From assembly GCA_026874595.1 (NCBI GenBank), contig CM049306.1, positions 12,979,019 through 13,043,018 of the forward strand: a DNA stretch of 64,000 bases, in the 5' to 3' direction. The stretch is from Sipunculus nudus. Its lineage: Eukaryota > Annelida > Sipuncula > Golfingiida > Sipunculidae. The notes beneath the pieces are model-generated. The model was not told the DNA's origin, made no database searches, and worked only from the letters and a program-made list of their open reading frames with translations. How positions within the stretch are numbered: the stretch's first letter is position 1; each line of letters opens with the position of its first letter. The position numbers and the translations under genes were made by a program. Shown one piece after another: positions 37,301-49,300 of this stretch.

Positions 37301-40300
37301 GTAATATGTAGACATAGTGGGCATCACAATAATGTACCTTGTCAAGACTAAAGAGATATTGTGTCATACAGTCACAAATTCATAAATCACTTCATCAGCA
37401 TAGTTAATCATAACATCATATCTGTCAAATTGAAAGCTTGCAGACTACCATACACTTTAGATCCTTCAACAAATAGCCTTATCATCATTCTACTACTGCT
37501 TATTACTGCTGTCATTGCATTCATATTTGCTCAAATATATCACAATTTTCAACCCCTCCTACATAAATAAAAAATAAACCACTATATTTGACTCTATTAA
37601 TCCATCAGTCAGGTAATTTCATTTATCATTTACTCACATATTACATTACATTCCTTTATAATAGCCCAACATGGCCATGATATTCATAAGCTTTATCGAC
37701 TCGATATAGTATCACAGTGGAGAAACATTTATAGTCCAATCACGTTCAGCTGAGCGCCGTGACCCATGGTTCCCTTGTTTTAAACTGGGCCGGCTCAGAT
37801 TAAAATTTTGATACAATCCTGTTATGGACTGATTTTAAACTGGGTCATCCCAGATTAGAATTTTGATCTGGGCTAAACCAAGATTTCAGTCCTGTGGTGG
37901 ACTGATTTTAAACTGGGCCTACCTGGCCTACCCAGATCAGAATCCTAATCTAATCTTTTGCTAGCTTGATTTTATCATCTTAAATCAGGTAATAAAGTAA
38001 ATGTTTATTCTAGATATTCCATTTGTAAGGGCACAAAACACATAATGAACAAGATCATTTAAAATAATTTAGTGAGGAAAAAGCTAACAAACAAATGTAA
38101 TATGCTTCTTTGGTTTCATCTATTCTTCAAGCATGCAAGTTCACATCAACTACACCTGAACCAACTACCATAATTAATCACAGTTTAGAATATGTGTGAG
38201 TCAGTTCTGAGACATCAACTTGACTTAATATAAAAATTTTCGACTTAACTGAGATAATTATCAGTTCTGAATATCAAAATTACACATGTAATATTAAATA
38301 TATACATGCATAATTAAATACCAGCTTTACTCATTTATTAGTGAAAAAAAGTAATTTATCAGTCTTGATGCTCATTTGGGTGAGCAGCATGACATTGTGC
38401 CCTAACATGGGGCTAGGGAGAAGTTTGTGATACCATTACTGTAATTCTCAAAAGCAGAAAATCCACAGCTGAGAAAATGATATGATTGCTGTCATTTGGC
38501 AGTCTCAAAAACAGAGGTGAACATGCACGAAAATTGGATTTAGATATTTATTTCAGAGGGTGACAAACATGGTGCAGGTTTCACTTTGGAGTTAATATCT
38601 TGAAAAAAGCTAATCTTATAACTAATAACTAATCTAAATGGAAGATAGTTGTCACCCCTAACTTAATGTGAAAACTTTACAACGGATATATCCTATAAAA
38701 CAATAGGATGGGTTAACGCTCCCCACTTGATTTCATTAATCAAGAAATTAGATCCCGGTCATTACAGGTGACATTTCCAGGTTCTTTTAAGGACGTGTAT
38801 AAAAATACCAGACAATCATACACCCAGATCAATAGAAACTATGAGACATCAGGTTAAATTCACAAATATATTCAAGACAATACTTACAGAGACACAAGTG
38901 TGAGTGTGTGCGTTGATGTGTCAATACGACAGTTCTTCACATTAAAAATACAGGATATTTACTGAGTCCGTGGTTTGTATAAAAACCAATAAAGTCCAGT
39001 TCCTTCAGAGATCTCTGGTTACTGTTTTATGTAGAATCTAGCGTATGGTTAGCCCCATATAGATCTAGTCTTTCTGAGTTTAGCGATCTTCAACTGATCT
39101 TGCTTGTCAGCGACCCGGGTAGGTTTACGTTCACATGCATGCAATAGCGCTCTTTGTTTTCGTAGAGCTTGGAGTCCTTGACCTTGCTCGTGTAGCAAAG
39201 GTTTCACGGCTTACGGCGGTTATGTATCTAGGTCAAGCTGAACTAGGCCGGCAGGTGACGAGCGCGCTCTCTCTATATCGCCAATACGAAGCTCTTTCGG
39301 CAGCACGGCTGAGTTCTCATGAGCTGGGTCCTTGTAGAAGCCTGCTTCTATGCCGTTCCTGGCGTTTCAATGTTCCTACTCCCGTGCGTGCGTGCTGCCA
39401 CCTCAAGCTTCAAGACCCAACTGAAGGCAGCTTCCAGCGTCTCTCCCTGAACTCTGACATCACAATCGTCGTCACAATACGGCGATCCGGTTCTCTGATT
39501 GGCTTATTTCTCAAGTGTCCCATATAAGGATATATGTGACCTAGTTTGACTGTTAGCGTCACCATGGCGACCCACATACGATGCGTGACATGGAGAAATC
39601 AGCTGATAGCCGATGGGATTTCATACAAGAATACACAATATATATATATATACAATTAAGACCTGTCAACGCTTTAGGATGACGCTTCATGTCAATATCA
39701 ATAGAGAACAGACTTCGTTAAACTATGATACAAAACACCGTACATATTGTCACCTATTGTCTGGTGACATCACCCCCTCCTTTTAAAGAAAATACACGGT
39801 ATTTTCTCGATACATCGTATCGTTCTATCTCACAGGGTCCAGCTAAACATATTTACATATAGCAATACATAAAAGTCATGTAACAAGTTGTCATTAGTAC
39901 ATGCCCAAGGTCTATGACACAGGGCCAAATCTTGTACATGTTTAGACTTAACTGGCTAAACATTATAGCTCATTACATCCTAACACTCAGGCAGTCTGCT
40001 AAGAAAATCAGGTCCATGGTTTAGTTTACCTGACACTGCTTCAATATCAAATCTAAACTCTTGTAGAACCAGTGCCCATCTCATTACTCTCTTATTAGCA
40101 CATTTTGATTTGCTAATACACTTTAAGGGTTTGTGGTCGGTCTGAATGGTGAACGGTCTACAAGCCAGGTACATCTCAAATTTCTGTACAGACCATACAA
40201 TTGCTAATGACTCTTTCTCGATGGTGGAGTAATTTCTCTCCCTGGGCAATAGTTTACGACTGGCATAAGCTACTGGGTGCATGATCCCCTCGTGTCTTTG

Positions 40301-43300
40301 CATCAGGATACAGCCCATACCCACATCAGATGCATCACATTTCAAATAAAATCGTTTCTAGCATGGTACCGTTTCAGCATATTCACGTGGAAGGTTTTAA
40401 CCTTATCGCCAATCTTAATCCGATAGTCTAAGTCCCCAACCCTGTTTACAATAGTATAGGGGCCTTTCCACTGTACCATTAATTTGTTCCGCTCCGTCGG
40501 GAGTAACAACAAAACTTCGTCTCCGGCCTCAAACCTGCGCGTGCATTTACCTCTGTCATATAACAGTCTGTGTCTGTTCGCTGATTTGTTCAACGCCTCT
40601 CTAGCTAACGCGCATGTGTCGCTTAGTTTGTCTTGTAGGTCCAGGACGTATTGGTACGTGGTTTTAGTCTCGACGCTAGTATCTCGCTTGGTCCACAGAT
40701 CCCTTAGAATCCGCATCGGTCCTCTAACGATCCTACCATAGAGCCACTCAAAGGGTGAGAACCCTGTGCTCTCATGTGGCGCTTCTCGGTACGCAAAAAG
40801 CACGGCGCTGAGGTACCGATCCCAATCTCGCGGTCTTTCCTCGCACATCCGTTTCAACATTAACTTTAACGTTCCATTGAATCTCTCCACCATTCCGTTG
40901 CACATAGGATGGTAAGGAGTAGTGGTGAGCTGTCTTACAGACAAAACACGGCTAACTTCTCGCATGAGGTCTGACGTAAATTGTGTTCCCATGTCAGTAA
41001 GCACCTCTGACGGCACTCCTAACCGCGCATAAATATCAACTAGCGCATCAGCCACAGAGACTGTATCTATGTTCTTAAAAGCAACAGCCTCCGGATATCT
41101 AGTGGCATAATCCATAACGGTCAGAATATACCTGTGACCTCTCTCAGACGCTGGATGGATCGGCCCAACCAGATCCATCGAAATTCTACGCCAGGGCTCA
41201 TCAATTAATGGCATCTGGCCTAACGTAGCTCCAGGCACCTTGCCTTTCGGTATGGTTTTCTGGCAAATGGGACAAGACTTGCAAAACTCAGCAATGTCAT
41301 TATACATCCCTTTCCAGAAAAACTGAGTTCTCACGCGGTCGTGCGTTTTGTCTATGCCCTGATGGCCCGCCATAACCGCTTCGTGGCCCATCCTCATTAC
41401 GTCGTACCGTAACGTCTGAGGTACCACCACTCGAGATCCATCTTGATCTCCCCGTTTGTCACTCACAACCCGAACTAAATATCCGTCCTCAATTCTAAAC
41501 GGACTATCATTTCTAGCCTCTCTAGCTAGCCTCCAATACGGCGCTAAAGACCCATCCTCCTCCTGCGCCTTCAAAAATTCGGCCGGACTCACATCGGCAA
41601 CTGGGCTTGCAACATTCAAGCTACGCGTCGGTATCTGTTTCTCTGGTGCAGCGCTCCGTGTCTCCACCGCGGACGACACCTCCTTTTGTGACTCTACACC
41701 GTCACACACTATGCCTGAGGACCGCTCAGACTTCCACGTCGGGTCCGGATCATACGGATCACGCGCTCCCGCTACGTTACCTAGCGCTAAATCACATACA
41801 GCATCCCCGACCACCATTGCCTCGATAGTACCGACAAAGTACGCACAGTCCACATTAATCCTAGCCGTAGGAAATTGTCTTACAGACCCGTCGAACAACC
41901 TACACTCGACCTGGTGTCCGGTGAACTGATTCGGCTCCACGTACGACTCACGTATTCCTGCCGAGGAACATCCCGAATCCCGCAGCACCCTCGCTGACTT
42001 ACCATTCACCAGCCCTTCACACACAGGTAACGAGATTCCGCCTTCTGTCTGGGCAGCAAATCCTAACGACTGACTCGGACTCTCTACTTCCGGTTTCACC
42101 GCACCGACTGTCTCCGTTTCCGCCTCGACTACTGCCATTGACATAGTCTCCGGTTTCTGTTTTGGGTTATACGGGGGGCTAAAATTAGTCCTATACCTCT
42201 GCTGATCGCCAGCAGCACACCCTACTTGAGGGATAGACCTAGGCCTCGACCGGGCACTAGTCTTACATTCCCGCGCCTTATGTCCCAGTTTATTACATAA
42301 ATAACATCTGATGCCTCCTGTTGGCTTAAATGTCTGACCGTCCGGACTGCGCTCAACCTCTCGCTTCTCTCTAGGCTGAGATACCGGTTGCGCTGGACGC
42401 GGCACATTATTGCCATAACGAGGACCTGCTGTAAGGCTGTGTACACCGTGAGCCTCCGTATAACTCTCGGCTAAGTCTACCATACTATCAAAGTCACGAC
42501 ACCGTCTCTCTTTCAAAAACATAGAGAGATCCCTACTACAGCAGTTTACGAACTGCTCACACATCAACAGGTTAACTACCCCGTCGTAGTCACCTCCGAC
42601 CCCTGCCATCCCTATCCAATGGTCTAGGTATCCACTCAGTCTCACCGCAAACTGACTCGGCGTTTCGCCTCGCTCAGGCCTACAAGTCCGAAACTTGTGT
42701 CGATAACCCTCTTCGGTCATTTGGTATCGCTTTAACAAGGCTATCTTTAACTTATCGTAATCCATGGCCTCACTAACCGATAACTGTGTGTAAGTCCCTA
42801 GCGCCTTACCCCGCAGTAACGGACTCAGGTGTAACGCCCAATTCTCCCTATCATAGCCTTGACATACAGCTAATCGTTCAAATCGCTCAAGAAACGCATC
42901 TAGCTGATCGTGAGCCTCATCAAAAGGTGGAAGCTGGATTTTCGGGAATACATCCCTACTTCTCTCTTCTTTAACCCCAGAGTCAGACTTTAACCTTAGA
43001 ACCTCTATTTCGTGGGCTCTAGCCTCTCGCTCGCGCTCTAATTCCCGCTGCTCACGCTCTAATTCCCGCTCTAATTCCCGCTGTTCCTTCTCTATTTCAC
43101 GTTGCCTAGCTCTTTCCTCACGTTCCTCATCCGCACGCCGTCTAGCCTCAACATAATCTTGTAAAGCCTGGTCCTTAAGCCCCAAGGCCTGTCCGCATCT
43201 AACAAGTGACTCTAACGTTTCCATGGTAACGCTCTAACCTAGTAAGATTCCAGTATCTAGTAATATCCGCTCTTAAAAATCCGTAAATACGTACTGTTAA

Positions 43301-46300
43301 AGCCAACCTAACGAACCGGCGGTATCCGTACAATAACACTACGGTAGCTCCACGCATCAAAATCTACTTATACGGACAGACGGACGGAAGGTCGGACGAA
43401 GGGTCAGACTGATGGACGGATGGATATCAAGATATCAATAAACACCATGCACCTATGATTACCATGCCAATCGGGAGGGGTAAACTTACCTGTCAAGAGA
43501 CCCTACCACGTGACCAATCACAAACTAGTGTAGAAAAAATTATACCAGGGCGTATCTAACAACATCAAAAATTTTCACTCTAATCTGGGTTTATATCAAC
43601 CCAATAATGATGTCCAGGTATCACTGAACTAGCATTTCTCACAAAACATGCATGTGTTCTAGCCAAATCTACAAGGTATATGCCGATCTTGAAACAATGT
43701 TGTGCTTCAGGTAATATTCTCACTGAATAAATATTAACTCCTAACAGTGGGGTAATTTCATTGTGCAAGTATACACTACAACATCAGTTTGGTGTCATTT
43801 CCAATTATTAATTCAGATCAACTCTAGTTTGAGTATATGAATGTCTGGTTTCAGTACTGTTTTCTCAGTTCAAAACTTCTGAAACTTACTGTAATTAGCC
43901 AGTTTTTTAAGGCTAATTATATCCTGGCACGCTCGCCATACAATGTCACCCCTAACTTAACGTGAAAACTTTACAACGGATATATCCTTTAAAACAATAG
44001 GATGGGTTAACGCTCGCCACTTGATTTCATTAATCAAGAAATTAGATCCCGGTCATTACAGGTGACATTTCCAGGTTCTTTTAAGGACGTGTATAAAAAT
44101 ACCAGACAATCATACACCCAGATCAATAGAAACTATGAGACATCAGGTTAAATTCACAAATATATTCAAGACAATACTTACAGAGACACAAGTGTGAGTG
44201 TGTGCGTTGATGTGTCAATACGACAGTTCTTCACATTAAAAATACAGGATATTTACTGAGTCCGTGGTTTGTATAAAAACCAATAAAGTCCAGTTCCTTC
44301 AGAGATCTCTGGTTACTGTTTTATGTAGAATCTAGCGTATGGTTAGCCCCATATAGATCTAGTCTTTCTGAGTTTAGCGATCTTCAACTGATCTTGCTTG
44401 TCAGCGACCCGGGTAGGTTTACGTTCACATGCATGCAATAGCGCTCTTTGTTTTCGTAGAGCTTGGAGTCCTTGACCTTGCTCGTGTAGCAAAGGTTTCA
44501 CGGCTTACGGCGGTTATGTATCTAGGTCAAGCTGAACTAGGCCGGCAGGTGACGAGCGCGCTCTCTCTATATCGCCAATACGAAGCTCTTTCGGCAGCAC
44601 GGCTGAGTTCTCATGAGCTGGGTCCTTGTAGAAGCCTGCTTCTATGCCGTTCCTGGCGTTTCAATGTTCCTACTCCCGTGCGTGCGTGCTGCCACCTCAA
44701 GCTTCAAGACCCAACTGAAGGCAGCTTCCAGCGTCTCTCCCTGAACTCTGACGTCACAATCGTCGTCACAATACGGCGATCCGGTTCTCTGATTGGCTTA
44801 TTTCTCAAGTGTCCCATATAAGGATATATGTGACCTAGTTTGACTGTTAGCGTCACCATGGCGACCCACATACGATGCGTGACACGGATAAATCAGCTGA
44901 TAGCCGATGGGATTTCATACAAGAATACACAATATATATATATATACAATTAAGACCTGTCAACGCTTTAGGATGACGCTTCACGTCAATATCAATAGAG
45001 AACAGACTTCGTTAAACTATGATACAAAACACCGTACATATTGTCACCTATTGTCTGGTGACAATAGTTATATGCTGCAATACAAATATTCTCTACCTTC
45101 AGTAGTTAAAATGCTGAGTTGGTGAATATTGTTCCCACTGTTCTATCTAAATACATTATGATCTTGTTAATAATTCACACAAATTAGCCAATATCAACCT
45201 AATTTATGTATACTAGATATATATTTTCTGTTTGCTAAATTTCAGTCACCTAATTTCAGTGACTTGAGTTCAGGTATCTTAATAGATGTTTCAGGGCCTT
45301 CTTTCCGTAATATGTAGTACATTATAAGTTCTAGGTCCAATGCTACAATATGTGCAAATTTTTTAATGGGTGACAGGGGGGGGGGGGGGGGAGATAACAG
45401 ACCAAAAACCCAAAGTTATGATAAATGATAAAAGACTTAAAATAACAAATAAAATTTCGAATTTACAGGTCTTTGATCACAAGCTTAACAGTGAGTAACA
45501 TACATATTAATAATTATTGATTAAATTTTGTTTTAGTTTGCTGGATTAATGCACATGTTCTGCAAGCTATATTTGTAATTTTTAGCTGTAAAATACCATT
45601 GTTTAACATGTTTATTTTATAATTATATTTAAGACATTTCACGTAAAAGGTAAAATTACAAAATAAATATGATAGGAGTCTAACCAATGATATTTTCAAA
45701 AATATGAAATTAATTCATAAAATATTAATCATTATGGACTGACAGTGTTTTACAAATTCTGGAATTGATTAAAGACAAGCTAGGTAAAAATAGTGTAATT
45801 GAAGCTAGCCTACGAGTAGATTAGGATTCTGATTTGGGCTAACTCAGTTTAAAGTCAGTCCACCACAGGATTGTTAACATGACCAGCCCAGATCAAAATT
45901 CTAATCTGGGCTGGCCCAGTTTAAAATCAGTCCAGACCAGATTTAAATCCTAAAGTCTTCACCACAGGATTGAAATCTTGACCGGCCAAAATCAAAATTT
46001 CAATCTGGGCTGGCCAAGTTTAAAACTGGTCTTGTCCAGATTAGAATTTTGATTGGGGCGGGTCCAAATCAAAATTTTGATCTGGGCTGGCCCAGTTTTA
46101 AATTTGGCCAGATTCTAATCTGGGCCTCAACATATACATCTTGGATAGTTTCTCGTTCAAATAACAGATAGCGCCATCTTCAATCATGTTTACGTGACAA
46201 ACATCCATGCTAATATGTAACACATCTCATTCTGTTTCCCCTTGCCATTTAATCTATGCCTCACTTTATTGTTCTACTCTGATTTTGGTGGATACATGTA

Positions 46301-49300
46301 GTCGCTTGTCAACTACCCGTATTCTAGTTTATAAACGTCACAGAGTATATTTTAATATCTACTACCTTTATATCAGATAAGTGAGTTTCTTCCTTGTAGA
46401 GTAAATCTCTTTTATTTACAGTTACGTACTGCTGCATCACGTGATGGGAGAGCTGGAGGGAATCAAGGGAGCCTGGGGTTACGTGGAAGGAGGGATGGGG
46501 GCTGTGTCAGGAGCTATCGCCAGTGCTGCTAAGTCACACGGAGCCACCATACTCACTGACGCTGTAAGGCTACATGTTCAGTTACATGTTGAAATAAATC
46601 TCAAGAGAAATGTGGACTGAAAACTTTGTAACCTTGAAATGTTCAGTTCTCCTTATATGTTAAAAATAGTATTTTGAAATTTATTACACTAATGTGTCTT
46701 CTCGTAGGCTCATATTATATTTTAGCTCAGCTGATCACTCTTTGTCCATTTTCCATCCGTCTGTCCACACGTAGCAATATTTATGCTTTAAAGGCTTTAG
46801 GGATCCATCTGTCCTATAATAGGGCACAAATCTTGATTGCTAGACCTAGAAACTTTTAACTAAACACCCATAGATGTCCATTAAAAATCTTCTCAGAAAC
46901 CTGAAATTAGGTCACTGTGATCTCTATATCCACAGAGCTATGGGGCTCAAGAATAGCCCTAAGATTAATTAAAAATTTGATACAAAAGCTCCAGTATCAC
47001 AATAACATGTATATAGATTGCCATGATTCTTTCCATGCATATTGTCATGGAGTGTTTTATCATTTCCTGAAGACTGGTGGTGCCACCTATTTTCTCTATT
47101 TTGGAGACAATAAAATGAAGCAGTCCAGACAATAACGGAGCACAAACTTTAACCTTTTTTATATCCACAGAGCTATGTGGCTAAAAATACCCCCAGATTA
47201 ATTTAAAATTTGATACAAAAGCTCCAGTATCTCAGTAACTTGTATATTGATTGCCATGATTCTTTCCATGCATATTGTCATGGAGTGTTTTATTGATTCT
47301 TGAAGACTGGTGGTGCCACCTATTTTCTCTATTTTGGAGACAATAAAATGAAGCAGTCCAGACAATAACGGAGCACAAACTTTAACCTTTTTTATATCCA
47401 CAGAGCTATGTGGCTAAAAATACCCCCCAGATTAATTTAAAATTTGATACAAAAGCTCCAGTATCTCAGTAACTTGTATATTGATTGCCATGATTCTTTC
47501 CATGCATATTGTCATGGAGTGTTTTATTGATTCTTGAAGACTGGTGGTGCCACCTATTTTCTCTATTTTGGAGACAATAAAATGAAGCAGTCCAGACAAT
47601 AACGGAGCACAAACTTTAACCTTTTTTAAATTTAGACATAGAAACTTTAAATTGTACATCCAGGGAGGTCCTAGGCAAATCTCCTCATGATGACTATATT
47701 CTGCAAGCTTTACCAGCTGCAAACATGATTTTGAGCACCCAGAGAGTCAGACAGGGCACAAATTGTATCCATTTGGCCTACAATCTTCTAATGTGTCATT
47801 CAGGGGGGTCCTGGATAAATGTCCTTTGAAACATCAAATTTGGTCATTAGGATAAAACATGATTTGAGCACCCTGAAAGTCAGTTGGGCCCAGATGTGAC
47901 CTATAATCTGCAAGGTACTGGCTGGAAACATGATTTTGAGCACCCAGAGACGGGACACAACTTGTATCCATTCTGCCTACAATCTTCTAATGTGACATTC
48001 AGTGAGATCTCATGAAATTAAGTCACTGTGACCTATATTCTATGAGCTATATAAAAAAAAACATGATTTGAGCAACCTGGAAATCAGATGTGCACAATTT
48101 ACATCTGTTAGCCCTAGAACCTTTTAATGTTATATCCAGGGGAGTCTTGGGCAAATTTTCTTTGATACCTGAAATTAGTTTATGATGACCTTTATTCTGC
48201 GAGCGACTGGCAGAAAACTTGATTTTGAGAACCATGACAGTCAGTCAGCACACAAATTGTATCTGTTGTACCTAGAAACTGTACATACAGGGAGGTCCTG
48301 GGCAGATCTCCCTCAGAAACTTGAAATTAGGTCAGTGTGACCTAAATTCTGTGAGCTACTGGTAAAAAAAAAATGATTTTGGGCACCCAGAGAATAAGAT
48401 ATGGCACAACTTTTATCCATTTTGCCTACAATTTTCTAATGTGACATTCAGGGAGGTCCTGGGTAAATTAATGTCCTTCTAAATATGAAATTTGGTCATG
48501 GTGGCCTATATTTTGCGGCCTAACATATGATTATGAGTACCTAGACTGTCAGGCATGGCACCAAACTTTACTGTTGGACCTAGAATCCAGGGAGGACCTT
48601 GGCAAGTCTCCTTTGAATCCAGATATTAGGTCACTGTGACCTATATTCTCTGAGCTATGAGCACCTAGAAAGTCAGACAGGTCACAAATCTTAACAGTTG
48701 GCTCTTGAAATGTCTTTCTTGTTATAAATGGAGGTCATTTTAATGTCTCCTTTGACATCCAAAATAAGGTCACTGTGACCCACATTCTGTGAGCTGTGTG
48801 AAACAACTTGATTGGAGTACCCTATAAGTCAGATGGACTCTAGTCAAAGCAGTTTGACGTAGAAACTTCTAGCATCTCGGGAGTTCCTTGTAAAATGTTT
48901 TTGCTGTTACCTGTTTTCTAAGGAAAATGAGAAAAAAAACATGATTTTGAGCACTCTGGAAGTCATTCAACCCATTGTTTAAAGGTGTCTTAACAAATAT
49001 TTTTCACCAGATCATTACATCAATAATTAATACATCCATCCCATGTCAAATTCTGCTGAGCATCATGACCCATGAGTCGCTTGTACATTATGTTTCATTT
49101 AGTTTTACACTGATTATTGAATAAGCTTGAGGTTAATCTTATGATATTTTTAATATATTATTCGTTCTTAACAGCATCTAGGTTACTGATTTTATTAAAT
49201 AATACATTAACCAGGGGATAATAATATTTGTGTATAAACCTTAATAATTTTTTCAGCAGTCTGTTTTCAACCTTTATTTTCTGCACTTTTTCAAATGCTA

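Larger units (their letters stand above)
38650..45063 (-). mobile_element. Ty3-type LTR retrotransposon, minus strand, lacking reverse transcriptase
   Basis: 6,414 bp with 1,120-bp LTRs (38650-39769 and 43944-45063), each starting TGTCAC and ending GTGACA in plus-strand reading. A perfect ATAGT duplication flanks it (38645-38649, 45064-45068). The LTRs differ at about 7 positions (near 0.6%), indicating recent insertion. Minus-strand order: 5' LTR, tRNA-Arg-like primer site, leader of about 0.7 kb, gag-protease-integrase ORF, RNase H remnant in another frame, polypurine tract, 3' LTR. No reverse transcriptase sequence is present. Integrase ahead of RNase H recalls the Gmr1 group of Ty3-like elements, whose pol order is PR-IN-RT-RH. 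Confidence 0.93.
34511..46132. mobile_element. 11.6-kb TIR element C with TATA target duplication
   Basis: Starts TGTCGAGGCCCAGATTAGAA and ends with the inverse TTCTAATCTGGGCCTCAACA. The inverted similarity runs about 100 bp, through a palindromic CCAGATCAAAATTTTGAT segment. TATA flanks both sides (34507-34510, 46133-46136). Removing it leaves ...GTGTATACATCTTGGATAG, matching an uninterrupted paralogue at 34229-34245. Subterminal CTGGGC/GCCCAG palindromes recur at 37780-37950 and 45830-46130. 34615-37783 resembles the family A core and tail. No transposase is visible; about 5.2 kb remains without the LTR element. Confidence 0.65.
33633..46295. mobile_element. Outer array element E in PYROXD2 intron 7 (contains nested insertions)
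   Basis: GTATCCGCCAAAA at 33633-33645 and TTTTGGTGGATAC at 46283-46295 are inverted with one mismatch. 33700-34510 and 46133-46290 are two halves of one array element related to 58500-60360 (shared TCACATGTGAACTG, ATATCTCNGGAACCG-like and CATCCATGCTAATATG segments). The halves are separated by the 11.6-kb insertion at 34511-46132. Confidence 0.55.

Noticed and set aside
39135..39527. 130-codon plus-strand ORF, repeated at 44429-44821
   Set aside because: It lies wholly inside the LTRs, antisense to the element, and is present twice only because the LTRs are duplicated. No protein family is recognised.
34511..46132. Element C as a Polinton/Maverick
   Set aside because: Size is suggestive, but no polymerase, capsid or own integrase ORF exists outside the nested LTR element, and the duplication is 4 bp rather than 6.
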